A stretch of 25,164 nucleotides of DNA from an uncultured Alphaproteobacteria bacterium (lineage in GTDB: Bacteria > Pseudomonadota > Alphaproteobacteria > Paracaedibacterales > CAIULA01): assembly GCA_903905285.1 (NCBI GenBank), contig CAIVFQ010000199.1, positions 1 through 25,164 of the forward strand. Direction: 5' to 3'. Numbering within the stretch: the stretch's first letter is position 1; every line of letters begins with the position of its first letter. This document shows, in pieces, positions 8,618 through 15,748 of this stretch. Below the pieces are notes generated by a model. That model did no database searches and was not told the origin of the DNA. It saw nothing but the letters and a program-made list of their open reading frames with translations. The translations under genes and the position numbers were made by a program.

Positions 8618-9301
8618 ATGTATAGAGTTTTTTTATGTATTTTAATTTTTGGCCTTTGTCCTATTGTTCATGGAAGTGATGACCCCCATCAAGGTATCAC
8701 TATAACGGTCATGCCAAAGGAGGTTTATGATACTGTCATGCCAATGATGCGTTCTGATCGTAATCCTGACGAAGTTGGCGAAGCTTTGGTCGTTAGAGAT
8801 TTCCACGAACCTCGACGCCCCTTTAGTCGTCATGCTTCCTTTCATCCATCTCAGGACGTATTCAGCCCTTGGCTAGAAGAAGTACGGAAACAGGCAGCTG
8901 AGATACAAGTTGAATATTTCCAACTGTTAGATACGGTGAAAAATCCTCGAATCAGCGATGGAGACTTATTTGAAATCCTTCGTAAACAAACTTTTTCAGA
9001 CACTGATTTAGATGATCTTCATCACGACCTCCAACAAAGCCTCGCTGTGGCTTTAATGAAAGTAACCCGCCCCCGTGACGCTGTTTATAGACAAAACCGT
9101 ATCGTTAAAGGCAGCGTCCAAGATAAATTCTCGAACTGTTTCAGAGATTTAGGCAATGAGCTCTTCCCCTTAGATTGGGGTGGGTCTTATCCAGCCAGCC
9201 TTACCTTTAAAGGTTCTGAATTAGCAAAAAGATTCAATCTAATCCAAGTTAAGACCGGAAACAGTAAAAAAGGTACGAGCAGTTGTTGCGTTATGCAATA
9301 A
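8618..9301 (+). CDS. Exported protein of unknown function with a CaaX-like C-terminus
   Basis: I do not recognise a family for this 227-residue protein. ATG 8618 follows a GTG at 8615; either may be used. Residues 1-19 form a Sec signal peptide (Arg3, hydrophobic FLCILIFGLCPIV, cleavage after HG). The mature part is charged and probably mostly helical in the middle (WLEEVRKQAAEIQVEYFQLL; FSDTDLDDLHHDLQQSL). The last residues are striking: a basic KTGNSKK stretch, then GTSSCCVMQ at the very end. CVMQ fits the eukaryotic prenylation CaaX box, and the preceding Cys and lysines resemble small-GTPase tails. It stands alone between the glycan operon and rlmN, with a T-rich leader and no clear promoter or terminator. 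A role as a host-acting effector is speculation from the tail alone. Confidence 0.75.
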   Translation: MYRVFLCILIFGLCPIVHGSDDPHQGITITVMPKEVYDTVMPMMRSDRNPDEVGEALVVRDFHEPRRPFSRHASFHPSQDVFSPWLEEVRKQAAEIQVEYFQLLDTVKNPRISDGDLFEILRKQTFSDTDLDDLHHDLQQSLAVALMKVTRPRDAVYRQNRIVKGSVQDKFSNCFRDLGNELFPLDWGGSYPASLTFKGSELAKRFNLIQVKTGNSKKGTSSCCVMQ

Positions 9302-9346
9302 CCTTACCTATATGTAAAGCATTAGGCACCTAAGAATATTATTATT

Positions 9347-10444
9347 ATGAACATTCAAAACATCATTGGCCTAAGCCGTGAAGATCTTATTACTCACTTT
9401 GAGGAGCATAACGTCCCCAAATTTCGGGTGCAGCAGGTTTGGAACTGGCTTTATCATCATGGTGTCCATAGTTTTGATCGCATGGTCAATGTGCCCGCAG
9501 CCATTCGTCAACATCTGCAAGAATCGTTTGTTATAGAACGCCCCCAAATCGCCACATCTCAGGCATCAAACGATGGAACGCAAAAATGGTTGCTGCGGTT
9601 TAATGACAACCAAGAGGCAGAAACTGTTCATATCCCAGAGGTTGATCGAGGAACCTTATGTGTTTCTTCCCAAATTGGATGCACCTTAACGTGTAAGTTT
9701 TGTCATACCGGCACGCAAACGCTGGTAAGGAATCTAACCAGTGCCGAGATTGTCGGTCAGATGATGGTGGCACGCGACGTGTTTGGCGAATGGCCATCCC
9801 CTGTTGGCGGTCGACATGTTTCCAATATTGTGATGATGGGAATGGGCGAGCCACTGTATAACTATGAAAATGTAAAAACAGCACTCAAGATTATAATGGA
9901 TCATGAAGGGATTTCTTTATCGCGCCGACGCATCACCCTTTCAACCTCTGGCGTAGTGCCGATGATGAAGAAATGTGGAGAAGAGATCGGTGTGAACCTA
10001 GCCGTTTCGTTACATGCTGTACGCAATGATGTACGTGATCACCTGGTACCCTTGAACAAGAAATACCCGGTTGAAGAATTACTTGATGCTTGCCGTCAGT
10101 ACCCGGGGGCCAGCAACGCGCGACGCATAACCTTTGAATATGTGATGTTGAAAGATGTGAACGACAGCAACGCCGATGCGAAAGAACTGTTGCGTCTTAT
10201 TCGGGGAATTCCCGCCAAAATCAATCTGATTCCGTTTAACCCGTGGCCCGGTTCGTCTTTTGAGTGTTCAACAGCAGGGCGGATTCAAGAATTTGCCAAC
10301 ATTATTCAACGTGCTGGCTATTCATCACCTGTACGTACGCCCCGTGGACAAGATATTCTAGCCGCCTGCGGACAATTAAAATCAGCCAGTGAACGGCAAA
10401 GAAAAAGTAAGGTAGACAGTAACAATACCAGTGATGCCGCCTGA
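9347..10444 (+). CDS. rlmN: Dual-specificity 23S rRNA/tRNA adenine-C2 methyltransferase RlmN
   Basis: RlmN is a radical SAM enzyme that methylates C2 of A2503 in 23S rRNA and of A37 in some tRNAs, using a methyl-cysteine relay. In 365 residues the [4Fe-4S] cluster motif CxxxCxxC is Cys112, Cys116 and Cys119 ([12 protein letters not shown]). [12 protein letters not shown] and [12 protein letters not shown] follow. The C-terminal catalytic cysteine is Cys341 in DILAACGQL. The N-terminal [11 protein letters not shown] accessory domain is intact. The 23-residue Ser/Lys/Asn-rich extension after the last motif looks disordered. Length is normal. It is preceded by a 45-base gap and followed by a 200-base gap, so it is probably its own transcription unit. 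Confidence 0.97.
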   Translation: MNIQNIIGLSREDLITHFEEHNVPKFRVQQVWNWLYHHGVHSFDRMVNVPAAIRQHLQESFVIERPQIATSQASNDGTQKWLLRFNDNQEAETVHIPEVDRGTLCVSSQIGCTLTCKFCHTGTQTLVRNLTSAEIVGQMMVARDVFGEWPSPVGGRHVSNIVMMGMGEPLYNYENVKTALKIIMDHEGISLSRRRITLSTSGVVPMMKKCGEEIGVNLAVSLHAVRNDVRDHLVPLNKKYPVEELLDACRQYPGASNARRITFEYVMLKDVNDSNADAKELLRLIRGIPAKINLIPFNPWPGSSFECSTAGRIQEFANIIQRAGYSSPVRTPRGQDILAACGQLKSASERQRKSKVDSNNTSDAA

Positions 10445-10645
10445 GCGGCTTGAGTTTGATCCTCTCGTGGCCAATAGACCAGGTGGGCGTCGTAATATCA
10501 AGACCACGGCCTTAACAGGGACAACTCCCGAGAAGATAACTTGAGCCAAGGGAATACATATCTCATAACCAGCACCGCAGCATCATCTGATACTTTCTTT
10601 TTAGCATAGTTCGGTATAGACTTGGTTAAAAAAGAGGAACAACGT

Positions 10646-11440
10646 GTGACCTTAGCTTTAATCGCTGGTAGCGGCACCTTACCCGCCGAGATTCTTCAAG
10701 CCTGCCGCCACCGTAGTTTGGTTGTCATCGGATTTGAAGGGCAAACATCGCCCGACCTGCATCCTGAAATAGCTTTGTTTCCCTTAGGAAGTATTGGCAA
10801 AATTCTTGATTATTTGCGCCAAAATGGCATCGAAGAAATTATCTTTGCTGGAGCACTAAGGCGTCCCAGCTGGTCAGAACTACACCTAGATAAAATCGGC
10901 ACCCAATGGATGAAGAAGCTGGGCTGGCGGGCTTTGAAAGGTGACAATGACCTGCTGTCTGGCATTCTTGATTTACTGCAGCAAGAGGGATTTACCATCT
11001 TAAAGCCAAGCGATATTTTAACTGACCTTTTGGCACCGTCAGGTTGTCTGACCGTAACCCAACCCAGTGAACAAGACTGGGCCTATATTGAACGAGGTGT
11101 CAGCATCTTAAAAATTTTATCACCTTATGACATCGGCCAGTCCATCGTCATTCAGCAGGGCCTTGTGTTGGGCGTTGAGGCTATTGAAGGCACAGCGAAC
11201 CTTATCCAACGCTGTAGCAGCTTAAAACGACCAGAAGAAGGTGGTGTATTAATCAAGATAGCCAAAATCGGACAAGATCAGCGCATTGATTTGCCCACCA
11301 TTGGCCCAAACACTGTTGACCAAATAAGCAAAGCCGGCCTGAAAGGCATTTCTGTTAGTGCCGGCTCCACGCAGATTCTTGATTCAGCCATCGTTATTGA
11401 GAAAGCCAACGCGTTAGGCATTTTTGTCGTGGGGATTTAA
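10646..11440 (+). CDS. lpxI: UDP-2,3-diacylglucosamine diphosphatase LpxI
   Basis: LpxI cleaves UDP-2,3-diacylglucosamine to lipid X and UMP in lipid A synthesis; it replaces the unrelated LpxH in most alphaproteobacteria. The N-terminal LALIAGSGTLPAEIL, the middle IEEIIFAGALRRPSW and GDNDLLSGILDLLQQEGF, then IVIQQGLVLGVEAIEGT and KIGQDQRIDLPTIG, with C-terminal VSAGSTQILD, are characteristic of this family. I start at GTG 10646 (264 residues) because AGAGGAA lies eight bases before it and the family begins within a few residues of LIAGSG. A TTG at 10622 in the same frame would add eight residues. lpxB follows after one base, so the two are coupled. Confidence 0.94.
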   Translation: MTLALIAGSGTLPAEILQACRHRSLVVIGFEGQTSPDLHPEIALFPLGSIGKILDYLRQNGIEEIIFAGALRRPSWSELHLDKIGTQWMKKLGWRALKGDNDLLSGILDLLQQEGFTILKPSDILTDLLAPSGCLTVTQPSEQDWAYIERGVSILKILSPYDIGQSIVIQQGLVLGVEAIEGTANLIQRCSSLKRPEEGGVLIKIAKIGQDQRIDLPTIGPNTVDQISKAGLKGISVSAGSTQILDSAIVIEKANALGIFVVGI

Positions 11441-11441
11441 G

Positions 11442-12581
11442 ATGGCTTTATCCATTTATCTTATTGCTGGTGAAGCCTCTGGGGATTTTTTAGGCGCGCA
11501 GCTGATGAAGGCGTTGTGGTCAAACAATCCGACCATAAGCATGAAAGGCATTGGCGGCGATTTAATGACGGCGCAAAACTTTAGCAGTTTATTCCCCATG
11601 CAAGAGTTATCACTGATGGGAATTGCCGAGATCATCCCCCACCTGCCCCGTCTTATGAAAAGAATTCAGCAAACCGTTGATGACATTGTGGCCCAAAAAC
11701 CTGATATTTTGGTTACCATTGATTCCCCCGGTTTTTGTCATCGGGTGGCTAAAGCTGTAAAAAAGAAATTGCCTACCCTAAAAATTGTTCATTATGTGGC
11801 GCCATCGGTATGGGCGTGGCGACCAGGAAGGGCTAAAAAATTGGGGAAGTGGGTTGATCATTTGTTAACCCTGTTCCCTTTTGAACCCGAATACTTTTTG
11901 CCCCATGGTCTTGCAACGACCTTCGTCGGCCATCCCTTACTGGAACAAGATATTCACTCCGACCCCACATTTCGGGAACGGCACGATATTCCTGATAACA
12001 TACCGGTGGTAACTTTGTTAGCTGGCAGCCGCAGGGGCGAGGTTGAACGGTTATTGCCCCTGTTTTGTCAAGTTGCACAGAATTTTCCTGGGGTTCATAT
12101 TGTGGCCCCCACCCTGCCTGTTTTTGCGAATATCATTAGCCAGACTTTAACAAAGGCCAACCTAAGCCACACGGTTACAACCACCACAGCCGATAAATAT
12201 GCTGCCTTTTACGCCAGTGATGCGGCGTTTGCCGCCAGTGGAACGGTTTCTTTGGAACTGGCTTTAACGGGACTGCCAATGGTAATTGGTTATAAATTGT
12301 CGCCGGTAACTTGCTTTTTAGCCAGACACCTGATTAAGATTAACCATGTTTGTCTGGTGAATATTTTGCTGAACAAAAATGTTGTACCGGAGTATCTGCA
12401 AGATGCCTGCACTCTTGATAATCTTACAGCTGTCCTGAGCCATTTACTAACAGAACAAGGTCAACAGCAAAAACCTTACCTGAAACAAGCCACTGACCTT
12501 TTAAAAAATCCAGACGGGCTTAACCCCAGTCAGAAAGCCGCTGAGGTTATTTTGGACTTAATTTATAATGCACATTGTTAG
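11442..12581 (+). CDS. lpxB: Lipid-A-disaccharide synthase
   Basis: LpxB (family GT19) joins UDP-2,3-diacylglucosamine to lipid X, the product of LpxI next door, to give lipid A disaccharide-1-phosphate at the inner membrane. The family motifs run in order in 379 residues: LIAGEASGDFLGAQLM at the N-terminus, GIGGDLM, LMGIAEIIPHLPRL, ITIDSPGF-type (TIDSPGFCHRVA), HYVAPSVWAWRPGRAKKL, FVGHPLLE, LLAGSRRGEVERLLP, and the acceptor-end ASGTVSLELALTGLPMVIGYK. ATG 11442 is preceded by GGGGAT overlapping the end of lpxI. A longer in-frame start at 11424 lies inside lpxI and is not needed. The gene is full length. Confidence 0.97.
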   Translation: MALSIYLIAGEASGDFLGAQLMKALWSNNPTISMKGIGGDLMTAQNFSSLFPMQELSLMGIAEIIPHLPRLMKRIQQTVDDIVAQKPDILVTIDSPGFCHRVAKAVKKKLPTLKIVHYVAPSVWAWRPGRAKKLGKWVDHLLTLFPFEPEYFLPHGLATTFVGHPLLEQDIHSDPTFRERHDIPDNIPVVTLLAGSRRGEVERLLPLFCQVAQNFPGVHIVAPTLPVFANIISQTLTKANLSHTVTTTTADKYAAFYASDAAFAASGTVSLELALTGLPMVIGYKLSPVTCFLARHLIKINHVCLVNILLNKNVVPEYLQDACTLDNLTAVLSHLLTEQGQQQKPYLKQATDLLKNPDGLNPSQKAAEVILDLIYNAHC

Positions 12582-12637
12582 GCTTTAAGACTTTGTTAAT
12601 CTTTATGAATAAAGGGTTAATTTCGTTTTTCCCCACT

Positions 12638-12673
12638 CCCCACCCTTTCACCCTCGGTGAACCTCGGGTGGGG
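12638..12673 (+). repeat. Nested perfect hairpin downstream of lpxB
   Basis: An outer inverted repeat CCCCACCC (12638-12645) pairs perfectly with GGGTGGGG (12666-12673). Inside its loop TTCACC (12647-12652) pairs perfectly with GGTGAA (12656-12661), around a CTC loop. CCTCGG also occurs twice as a direct repeat. It is not followed by a T-run on either strand, so it is not a standard intrinsic terminator. It lies 56 bases after lpxB in the gap between two convergent genes, where it could act as an RNA stabiliser, a Rho-independent-like barrier, or a member of a repeat family. Only this one copy is seen here. Confidence 0.6.
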
Positions 12674-12698
12674 GGCTTGACCCTCATACACTAGGACA

Positions 12699-12730
12699 GC
12701 AGGCAAAAGGATCCCCACCTGCCCTTTTTC
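12699..12730 (+). terminator. Possible weak intrinsic terminator after lpxB
   Basis: GCAGG at 12699-12703 can pair with CCTGC at 12718-12722 around a 14-base loop, followed by CCTTTTTC. The stem is only five base pairs and the loop is large, so this is a weak candidate. Its position, 120 bases after the lpxB stop and facing the convergent transglycosylase gene, is reasonable for the end of the lpxI-lpxB transcript. Confidence 0.3.
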
Positions 12731-12838
12731 TTCTCAAAAAAAGCTGTTCAAATAATCTAGATTACTTTTAATAATAGCGCTTCATCCCTAATAAATCGTT
12801 AATGAAAAACAATCAATCCGATAGGTTCTCAGGCTCGG

Positions 12839-13513
12839 TTATTTTGGGCTTAATTTGATTTGATAAGAATGGACTTTAAGGGATGGATGTATCTGTTTTT
12901 TCTTGGGCGAAACAGAAACGTCTTCAGGCTCAAAAACACCCCTTTCCTGATGATAAGCAGCAAATCGTACGAAACCCTGCGATGATACAGTCTGTGGCGG
13001 CAATGATTGTAACGTCTTGTAAACCTTGGTGATGTAAGGTTTATAAAAGACTGGGTTTGTTGAATGATAATAAGCCACAGCTTTCGCCCAAGATTTATGC
13101 TGATCATAAAGACCTTTCAAAAACTTAGCCGCATAGGCAATGTTGGCCGTTTGGTCAAAGGCTGCATTTAAATTTTGAAAAGCTAAGGGGTGAGATTTTA
13201 AGTTAATTTGCATAAAGCCCACGTCAATATTTGTGAGCCCTTGGCTTTGGAAATGCTGAACCAGGGCAATGGCTTGTGCTTTTGTGGCGCAATAATACCC
13301 ATGACCGTTTGCCTGCACTGTCCACGGCCAAGGCTGAACGTATCCATTATCGGCTTTACCTGATTCTACGGTTGCAATGGCCTGCAGCAAATTTGCTGGG
13401 ATATCGTAATGTTGTTCGTATTTTTTGATAACATCTTCAAAAGCCATGGCAGCTGATAAAAATAAAAAGGCACACAAAGATAAATATTGCACAAGGTACC
13501 TGTTCAAAAACAT
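12839..13513 (-). CDS. Exported lytic transglycosylase (SLT, VirB1-like)
   Basis: This enzyme should cleave the glycan strand of peptidoglycan in the periplasm to give 1,6-anhydromuropeptides. The 224-residue protein has a Sec signal peptide of about 24 residues (hydrophobic YLSLCAFLFLSAAMA), then an SLT domain from about 35 to 150: catalytic Glu50 in IATVESG, the GFMQIN motif at 99-104, AANIAYAA-type (TANIAYAAKFLKGL) helix and AVAYYHSTNP. Between the first two motifs lies the PWPWTVQANGHGYYC segment typical of a broad alphaproteobacterial subfamily. A C-terminal tail of about 45 residues has no known domain. No other type IV secretion gene is in the window, so a link to secretion cannot be claimed; remodelling of the wall is the safe role. 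Confidence 0.9.
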   Translation of the reverse strand: MFLNRYLVQYLSLCAFLFLSAAMAFEDVIKKYEQHYDIPANLLQAIATVESGKADNGYVQPWPWTVQANGHGYYCATKAQAIALVQHFQSQGLTNIDVGFMQINLKSHPLAFQNLNAAFDQTANIAYAAKFLKGLYDQHKSWAKAVAYYHSTNPVFYKPYITKVYKTLQSLPPQTVSSQGFVRFAAYHQERGVFEPEDVSVSPKKKQIHPSLKVHSYQIKLSPK

Positions 13514-13675
13514 ATTATGTTTCTAAGATTAGAATCCAAAAAGTTACTATTTGGTAAACGCTTGGATTTTTGTTTGCTTTTTGCGGTTCAATAACCTCCC
13601 TTAGTTAACTAAAAAACAACGACAAAACCTATTTCTATTAACATTATATTAATAATTTTGTGATGTTATAGTAAT

Positions 13676-13681
13676 TATAAT
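13676..13681 (+). promoter_or_regulatory. Candidate -10 element of the Lys/Ala-rich protein gene
   Basis: A perfect TATAAT lies 23 bases before the ATG at 13704, which would give a leader of about 16 bases holding the AGGAG site at 13693-13697. No good -35 box is found at the right distance. The surrounding 60 bases are nearly all A and T, so a chance match is quite possible. Confidence 0.25.
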
Positions 13682-13703
13682 ATTTATAAATTAGGAGACT
13701 AAA

Positions 13704-13981
13704 ATGATAAAGATTTTTTAGCAATTTTTTTGAGCTTGTTTACACTTTCAGCTGTTGCACCAGATTGCGCCTTTGCTGCGGATTCCGAACCAAAGAGCAG
13801 CAAGAAAAAAGCTACGAAAGCCGAGAAGAAGAAAGCCAGAAAAGCCAAGAAAGCCGAGAAGAAGAAAGCTACGAAAGCCGAGGAAAAGAAGCCTAAGAAA
13901 GCTAAGGCTAAACCAAAAGCAGTTGAAGTTGAAGAAGAAGTGCCCGTTGAAGAAGAAGCACCCGCTGAAGGGGTCGAATAA
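13704..13981 (+). CDS. Exported Lys/Ala/Glu-rich repeat protein, reading frame broken in the signal peptide
   Basis: A strong AGGAG at 13693-13697 leads to ATG 13704, but the frame reads MIKIF then stops at TAG 13719-13721. Adding one T to the six-T run at 13714-13719 restores MIKIFLAIFLSLFTLSAVA, joined to DCAFAADSEPK, a textbook Sec signal peptide that continues without a break to the TAA at 13979-13981 (about 92 residues). So the gene carries a one-base deletion, a sequencing error in a homopolymer, or a slippage-dependent frame. A TTG at 13730 could start a short form without a proper leader. The mature part has 11-residue repeats of the KATKAEKKKAR type, then a Pro/Glu/Val tail. I do not know a function; such tails often bind polyanions. 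A clear terminator follows at 14042. Confidence 0.65.
13810..13876 (+). repeat. 33-base imperfect tandem repeat coding 11-residue Lys/Ala units
   Basis: Two adjacent units are nearly identical: AAGCCGAGAAGAAGAAAGC occurs at 13818-13836 and again at 13851-13869, 33 bases apart. They encode KATKAEKKKAR followed by KAKKAEKKKAT, and a degenerate third unit begins KAEEKK. The repeat lies inside the Lys/Ala-rich protein gene and could expand or contract by slippage in steps of 11 residues. Confidence 0.7.
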
Positions 13982-14041
13982 CCCTAGTCGACAAAGATTA
14001 TCGGGCATCAAAAATCGTAAAGGTTTTATAGTCTCCGCCAC

Positions 14042-14074
14042 AGCTGTTCAGAATAATTCTGAACAGCTTTTGTT
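14042..14074 (+). terminator. Intrinsic terminator after the Lys/Ala-rich protein gene
   Basis: AGCTGTTCAGAAT (14042-14054) is the perfect inverse of ATTCTGAACAGCT (14056-14068), giving a stem of at least 11 base pairs with a small loop, followed at once by TTTTGTT. It lies 60 bases after the stop codon at 13981. On the other strand there is no T-run, so it serves the rightward gene only. Confidence 0.85.
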
Positions 14075-14150
14075 ATGTCCAAATCGAAATACATGCCATG
14101 TGTCGAACACGATGATGCTTCCTTTTCTCATTAACCAAAGGGAACGTCTC

Positions 14151-14414
14151 TCAATTAATCGACAAAGGACACTGACCATAGCCAATGTTATTTGGAATTA
14201 ACGAAGGGGCTTGGCTGATTCGAATTGAATGAATTTTTCCTTCAATCGATTGATTCCAAAAATCAAGAAAGCTTTGTAATTTTGGAAAATTAGGAGCCAA
14301 GTCAAACTCTTGCCAAATGTACGTTTGCAAAAGCGACGAATGATCCGGTAGATGATAGATAATTTCTACGGTTGTTAATCGATAATCAGATAAAGCTTCT
14401 CTAAAATCACTCAT
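14151..14414 (-). CDS. usg: Usg family protein
   Basis: Usg is a small conserved alphaproteobacterial protein of unknown function, named for its position near tryptophan genes in some species. The 87 residues match the family in YRLTTVEIIYHLPDHSSLL, then QTYIWQEFDLAPNFPKL, LDFWNQSIEGKIHSIR and the C-terminal tail. I take the second of two adjacent ATG codons (14412-14414), since GAGG at 14419-14422 is then at better spacing; the first ATG (14415-14417) would add one Met. No trp gene is nearby; it follows chpT and gmhA after 84 bases in the same direction. The family assignment comes from motif recognition and is specific to this class of bacteria. Confidence 0.88.
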   Translation of the reverse strand: MSDFREALSDYRLTTVEIIYHLPDHSSLLQTYIWQEFDLAPNFPKLQSFLDFWNQSIEGKIHSIRISQAPSLIPNNIGYGQCPLSIN

Positions 14415-14498
14415 CATTGCCTCACACGCATCTGTGGTTTAAAAGCAAATTAATCGTAATTTTATTATATCTAAAGAAAGGTTAATTTTTTACTAAAA

Positions 14499-15068
14499 TT
14501 AACCAGAAAATGCACGTTCTATTTGTTCACAATAATAGTGATAGAATAAAATGTGGGCTTGCTGAATGTGGGGGGTTATTCGGCTTGGAATATCAAGAAG
14601 AATATCTGTTAAAGGCGCTAATCGCCCTCCCCCCTCGCCCGTCAAGGCAATGGTCGTCATCGATTGCTTTTTGGCTTGTTCAAATGCCCTGATAACGTTT
14701 GGCGAATTGCCACTGGTCGACAATCCCAACAACACGCCGCCTTCTTGACCATAGGCTTCGACCTGGCGCGAAAAAACAGCCTCGTACCCATAATCATTAC
14801 CCAAAGCTGTTAAAATGACTGGATTATCAGATAAGCAAATCACATTTAAGGCTTGGCGTTCTTTTAAGTACCGACCAACCAGCTCACCCGCAATATGTTG
14901 TGCATCTGAGGCTGACCCCCCATTACCACACACCAACAGGGCGCGCCCCCCTTTTAAGGCAGCGACCGTTGTTTCAATCGCCTTGTCTAAGGCTTGATGC
15001 AAAGAAGGCGAATTCAAAACCTGTTGATACACTTGTAAAGATTGGGTTGCGTAATTAGTAAAACTCAT
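14499..15068 (-). CDS. gmhA: Phosphoheptose isomerase (SIS domain)
   Basis: GmhA converts sedoheptulose 7-phosphate to D-glycero-D-manno-heptose 7-phosphate, the first step toward the heptose of the LPS inner core. The 189-residue protein is a single SIS domain with the family motifs VCGNGGSASDAQHIAGELVG, then ALGNDYGYEAVFSRQVEA, LLGLSTSGNSPNVIRA and ALTGEGGG. The C-terminal HIQQAHILFYHYYCE helix carries the usual metal/active-site His region. I start at ATG 15066-15068; a TTG at 15084-15086 would add six residues and overlap chpT. AAGG lies a few bases upstream. Other heptose genes (hldE, gmhB) are not in the window. DiaA-type SIS proteins are close relatives, but the motif set favours GmhA. 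Confidence 0.88.
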   Translation of the reverse strand: MSFTNYATQSLQVYQQVLNSPSLHQALDKAIETTVAALKGGRALLVCGNGGSASDAQHIAGELVGRYLKERQALNVICLSDNPVILTALGNDYGYEAVFSRQVEAYGQEGGVLLGLSTSGNSPNVIRAFEQAKKQSMTTIALTGEGGGRLAPLTDILLDIPSRITPHIQQAHILFYHYYCEQIERAFSG

Positions 15069-15079
15069 CGGCCTTAAAC

Positions 15080-15679
15080 CTAACAAATAATCATGCTGAA
15101 TTTATGCCTATCAATCGGCTCGTAAGCAATGGTTTTATTAAGTTCATCACCAAGGTAATGCATATAAGAAATTAGAATCGTGCGTGTGTTCGGCGACGTT
15201 AACGCATCGACTTTATTGCATACAGCATCCAGAGAATCAGGGTGCCATTGAACCGTGGGCCCGTGATATTCCAAAGAGATTTTAGCACCAAGGATGATTT
15301 TGATAGTTCCCCCCCGAATCAGCGTTTCACTGCCGATCATAAATAATCCCAACAGCAAGGGAGTTAATCGATCGTCATTAAGACACAAACCCTGCCATTC
15401 AAGACGAATAGATTTTAAGTGACACACCCGCTCTAACACAGCTTGAGCTTCACTTAAACTGGCTTTATAGGTGAACAGCAACCGGTAAAACTTTAACCGC
15501 AACTGGGCCACTTCGCAGCTTTCTTGTAAAGCCTGAGTCGTTTCTGAGGGGCTGACTTCTTCGCCAAGCATCTCTAGCCCTAAACCAAGCGACCCTAAAG
15601 GTGAGGCCAAATCATGGCAAAATTTCGCCATCAGCATAGGAATCCAAGAAGAAATATCAGAATGCATAAAATTAACCAT
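15080..15679 (-). CDS. chpT: ChpT-like histidine phosphotransferase
   Basis: ChpT relays phosphate from the hybrid kinase CckA to CtrA and CpdR in alphaproteobacterial cell-cycle control. The 199-residue protein has the family's DHp-like start, LMAKFCHDLASPLGSLGLGL at about 16-35, with phospho-accepting His22 followed by Asp23. Two helices follow, then a degenerate ATPase-like fold (LLLGLFMIGSETLIRGGTIKI) without ATP-binding N, G1 or G2 boxes, as expected for this family. It is shorter than the Caulobacter protein (about 250 residues). The ATG may be at 15679 or at 15667 (Met5); neither has a clear ribosome-binding site. gmhA follows after 11 bases. CckA and CtrA are not visible here, so the pathway role is inferred from the family. 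Confidence 0.85.
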   Translation of the reverse strand: MVNFMHSDISSWIPMLMAKFCHDLASPLGSLGLGLEMLGEEVSPSETTQALQESCEVAQLRLKFYRLLFTYKASLSEAQAVLERVCHLKSIRLEWQGLCLNDDRLTPLLLGLFMIGSETLIRGGTIKIILGAKISLEYHGPTVQWHPDSLDAVCNKVDALTSPNTRTILISYMHYLGDELNKTIAYEPIDRHKFSMIIC

Positions 15680-15748
15680 AATTAACGTACATGGCTGATG
15701 ATAAAAAAATGTCGACGGTTAGGCCAGCTTTTTTGCCACTCCCTCCAA

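Noticed and set aside
10453..10464. GAGTTTGATCCT, identical to the start of many 16S rRNA genes
   Set aside because: The match ends after 12 bases; what follows does not fit 16S rRNA, and an lpxI gene starts 180 bases later.
10434..10544. 36-codon open frame overlapping the end of rlmN
   Set aside because: Not supported by a ribosome-binding site or known homology; kept only as a remark on the composition of the gap.
13601..13616. TTAGTTAACTAA palindrome between the transglycosylase and the Lys/Ala-rich gene
   Set aside because: Perfect 12-base palindrome, but in strongly AT-rich DNA and single copy; not enough to call an operator.
13748..14041. 97-residue minus-strand frame rich in Phe and Leu, and a 148-residue plus-strand frame at 13755
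   Set aside because: Both are shadows of the AAG/GCC-rich repeat gene: the antisense of lysine codons gives CTT/TTT runs, and the shifted frame gives Arg/Lys runs. Neither has a start site.
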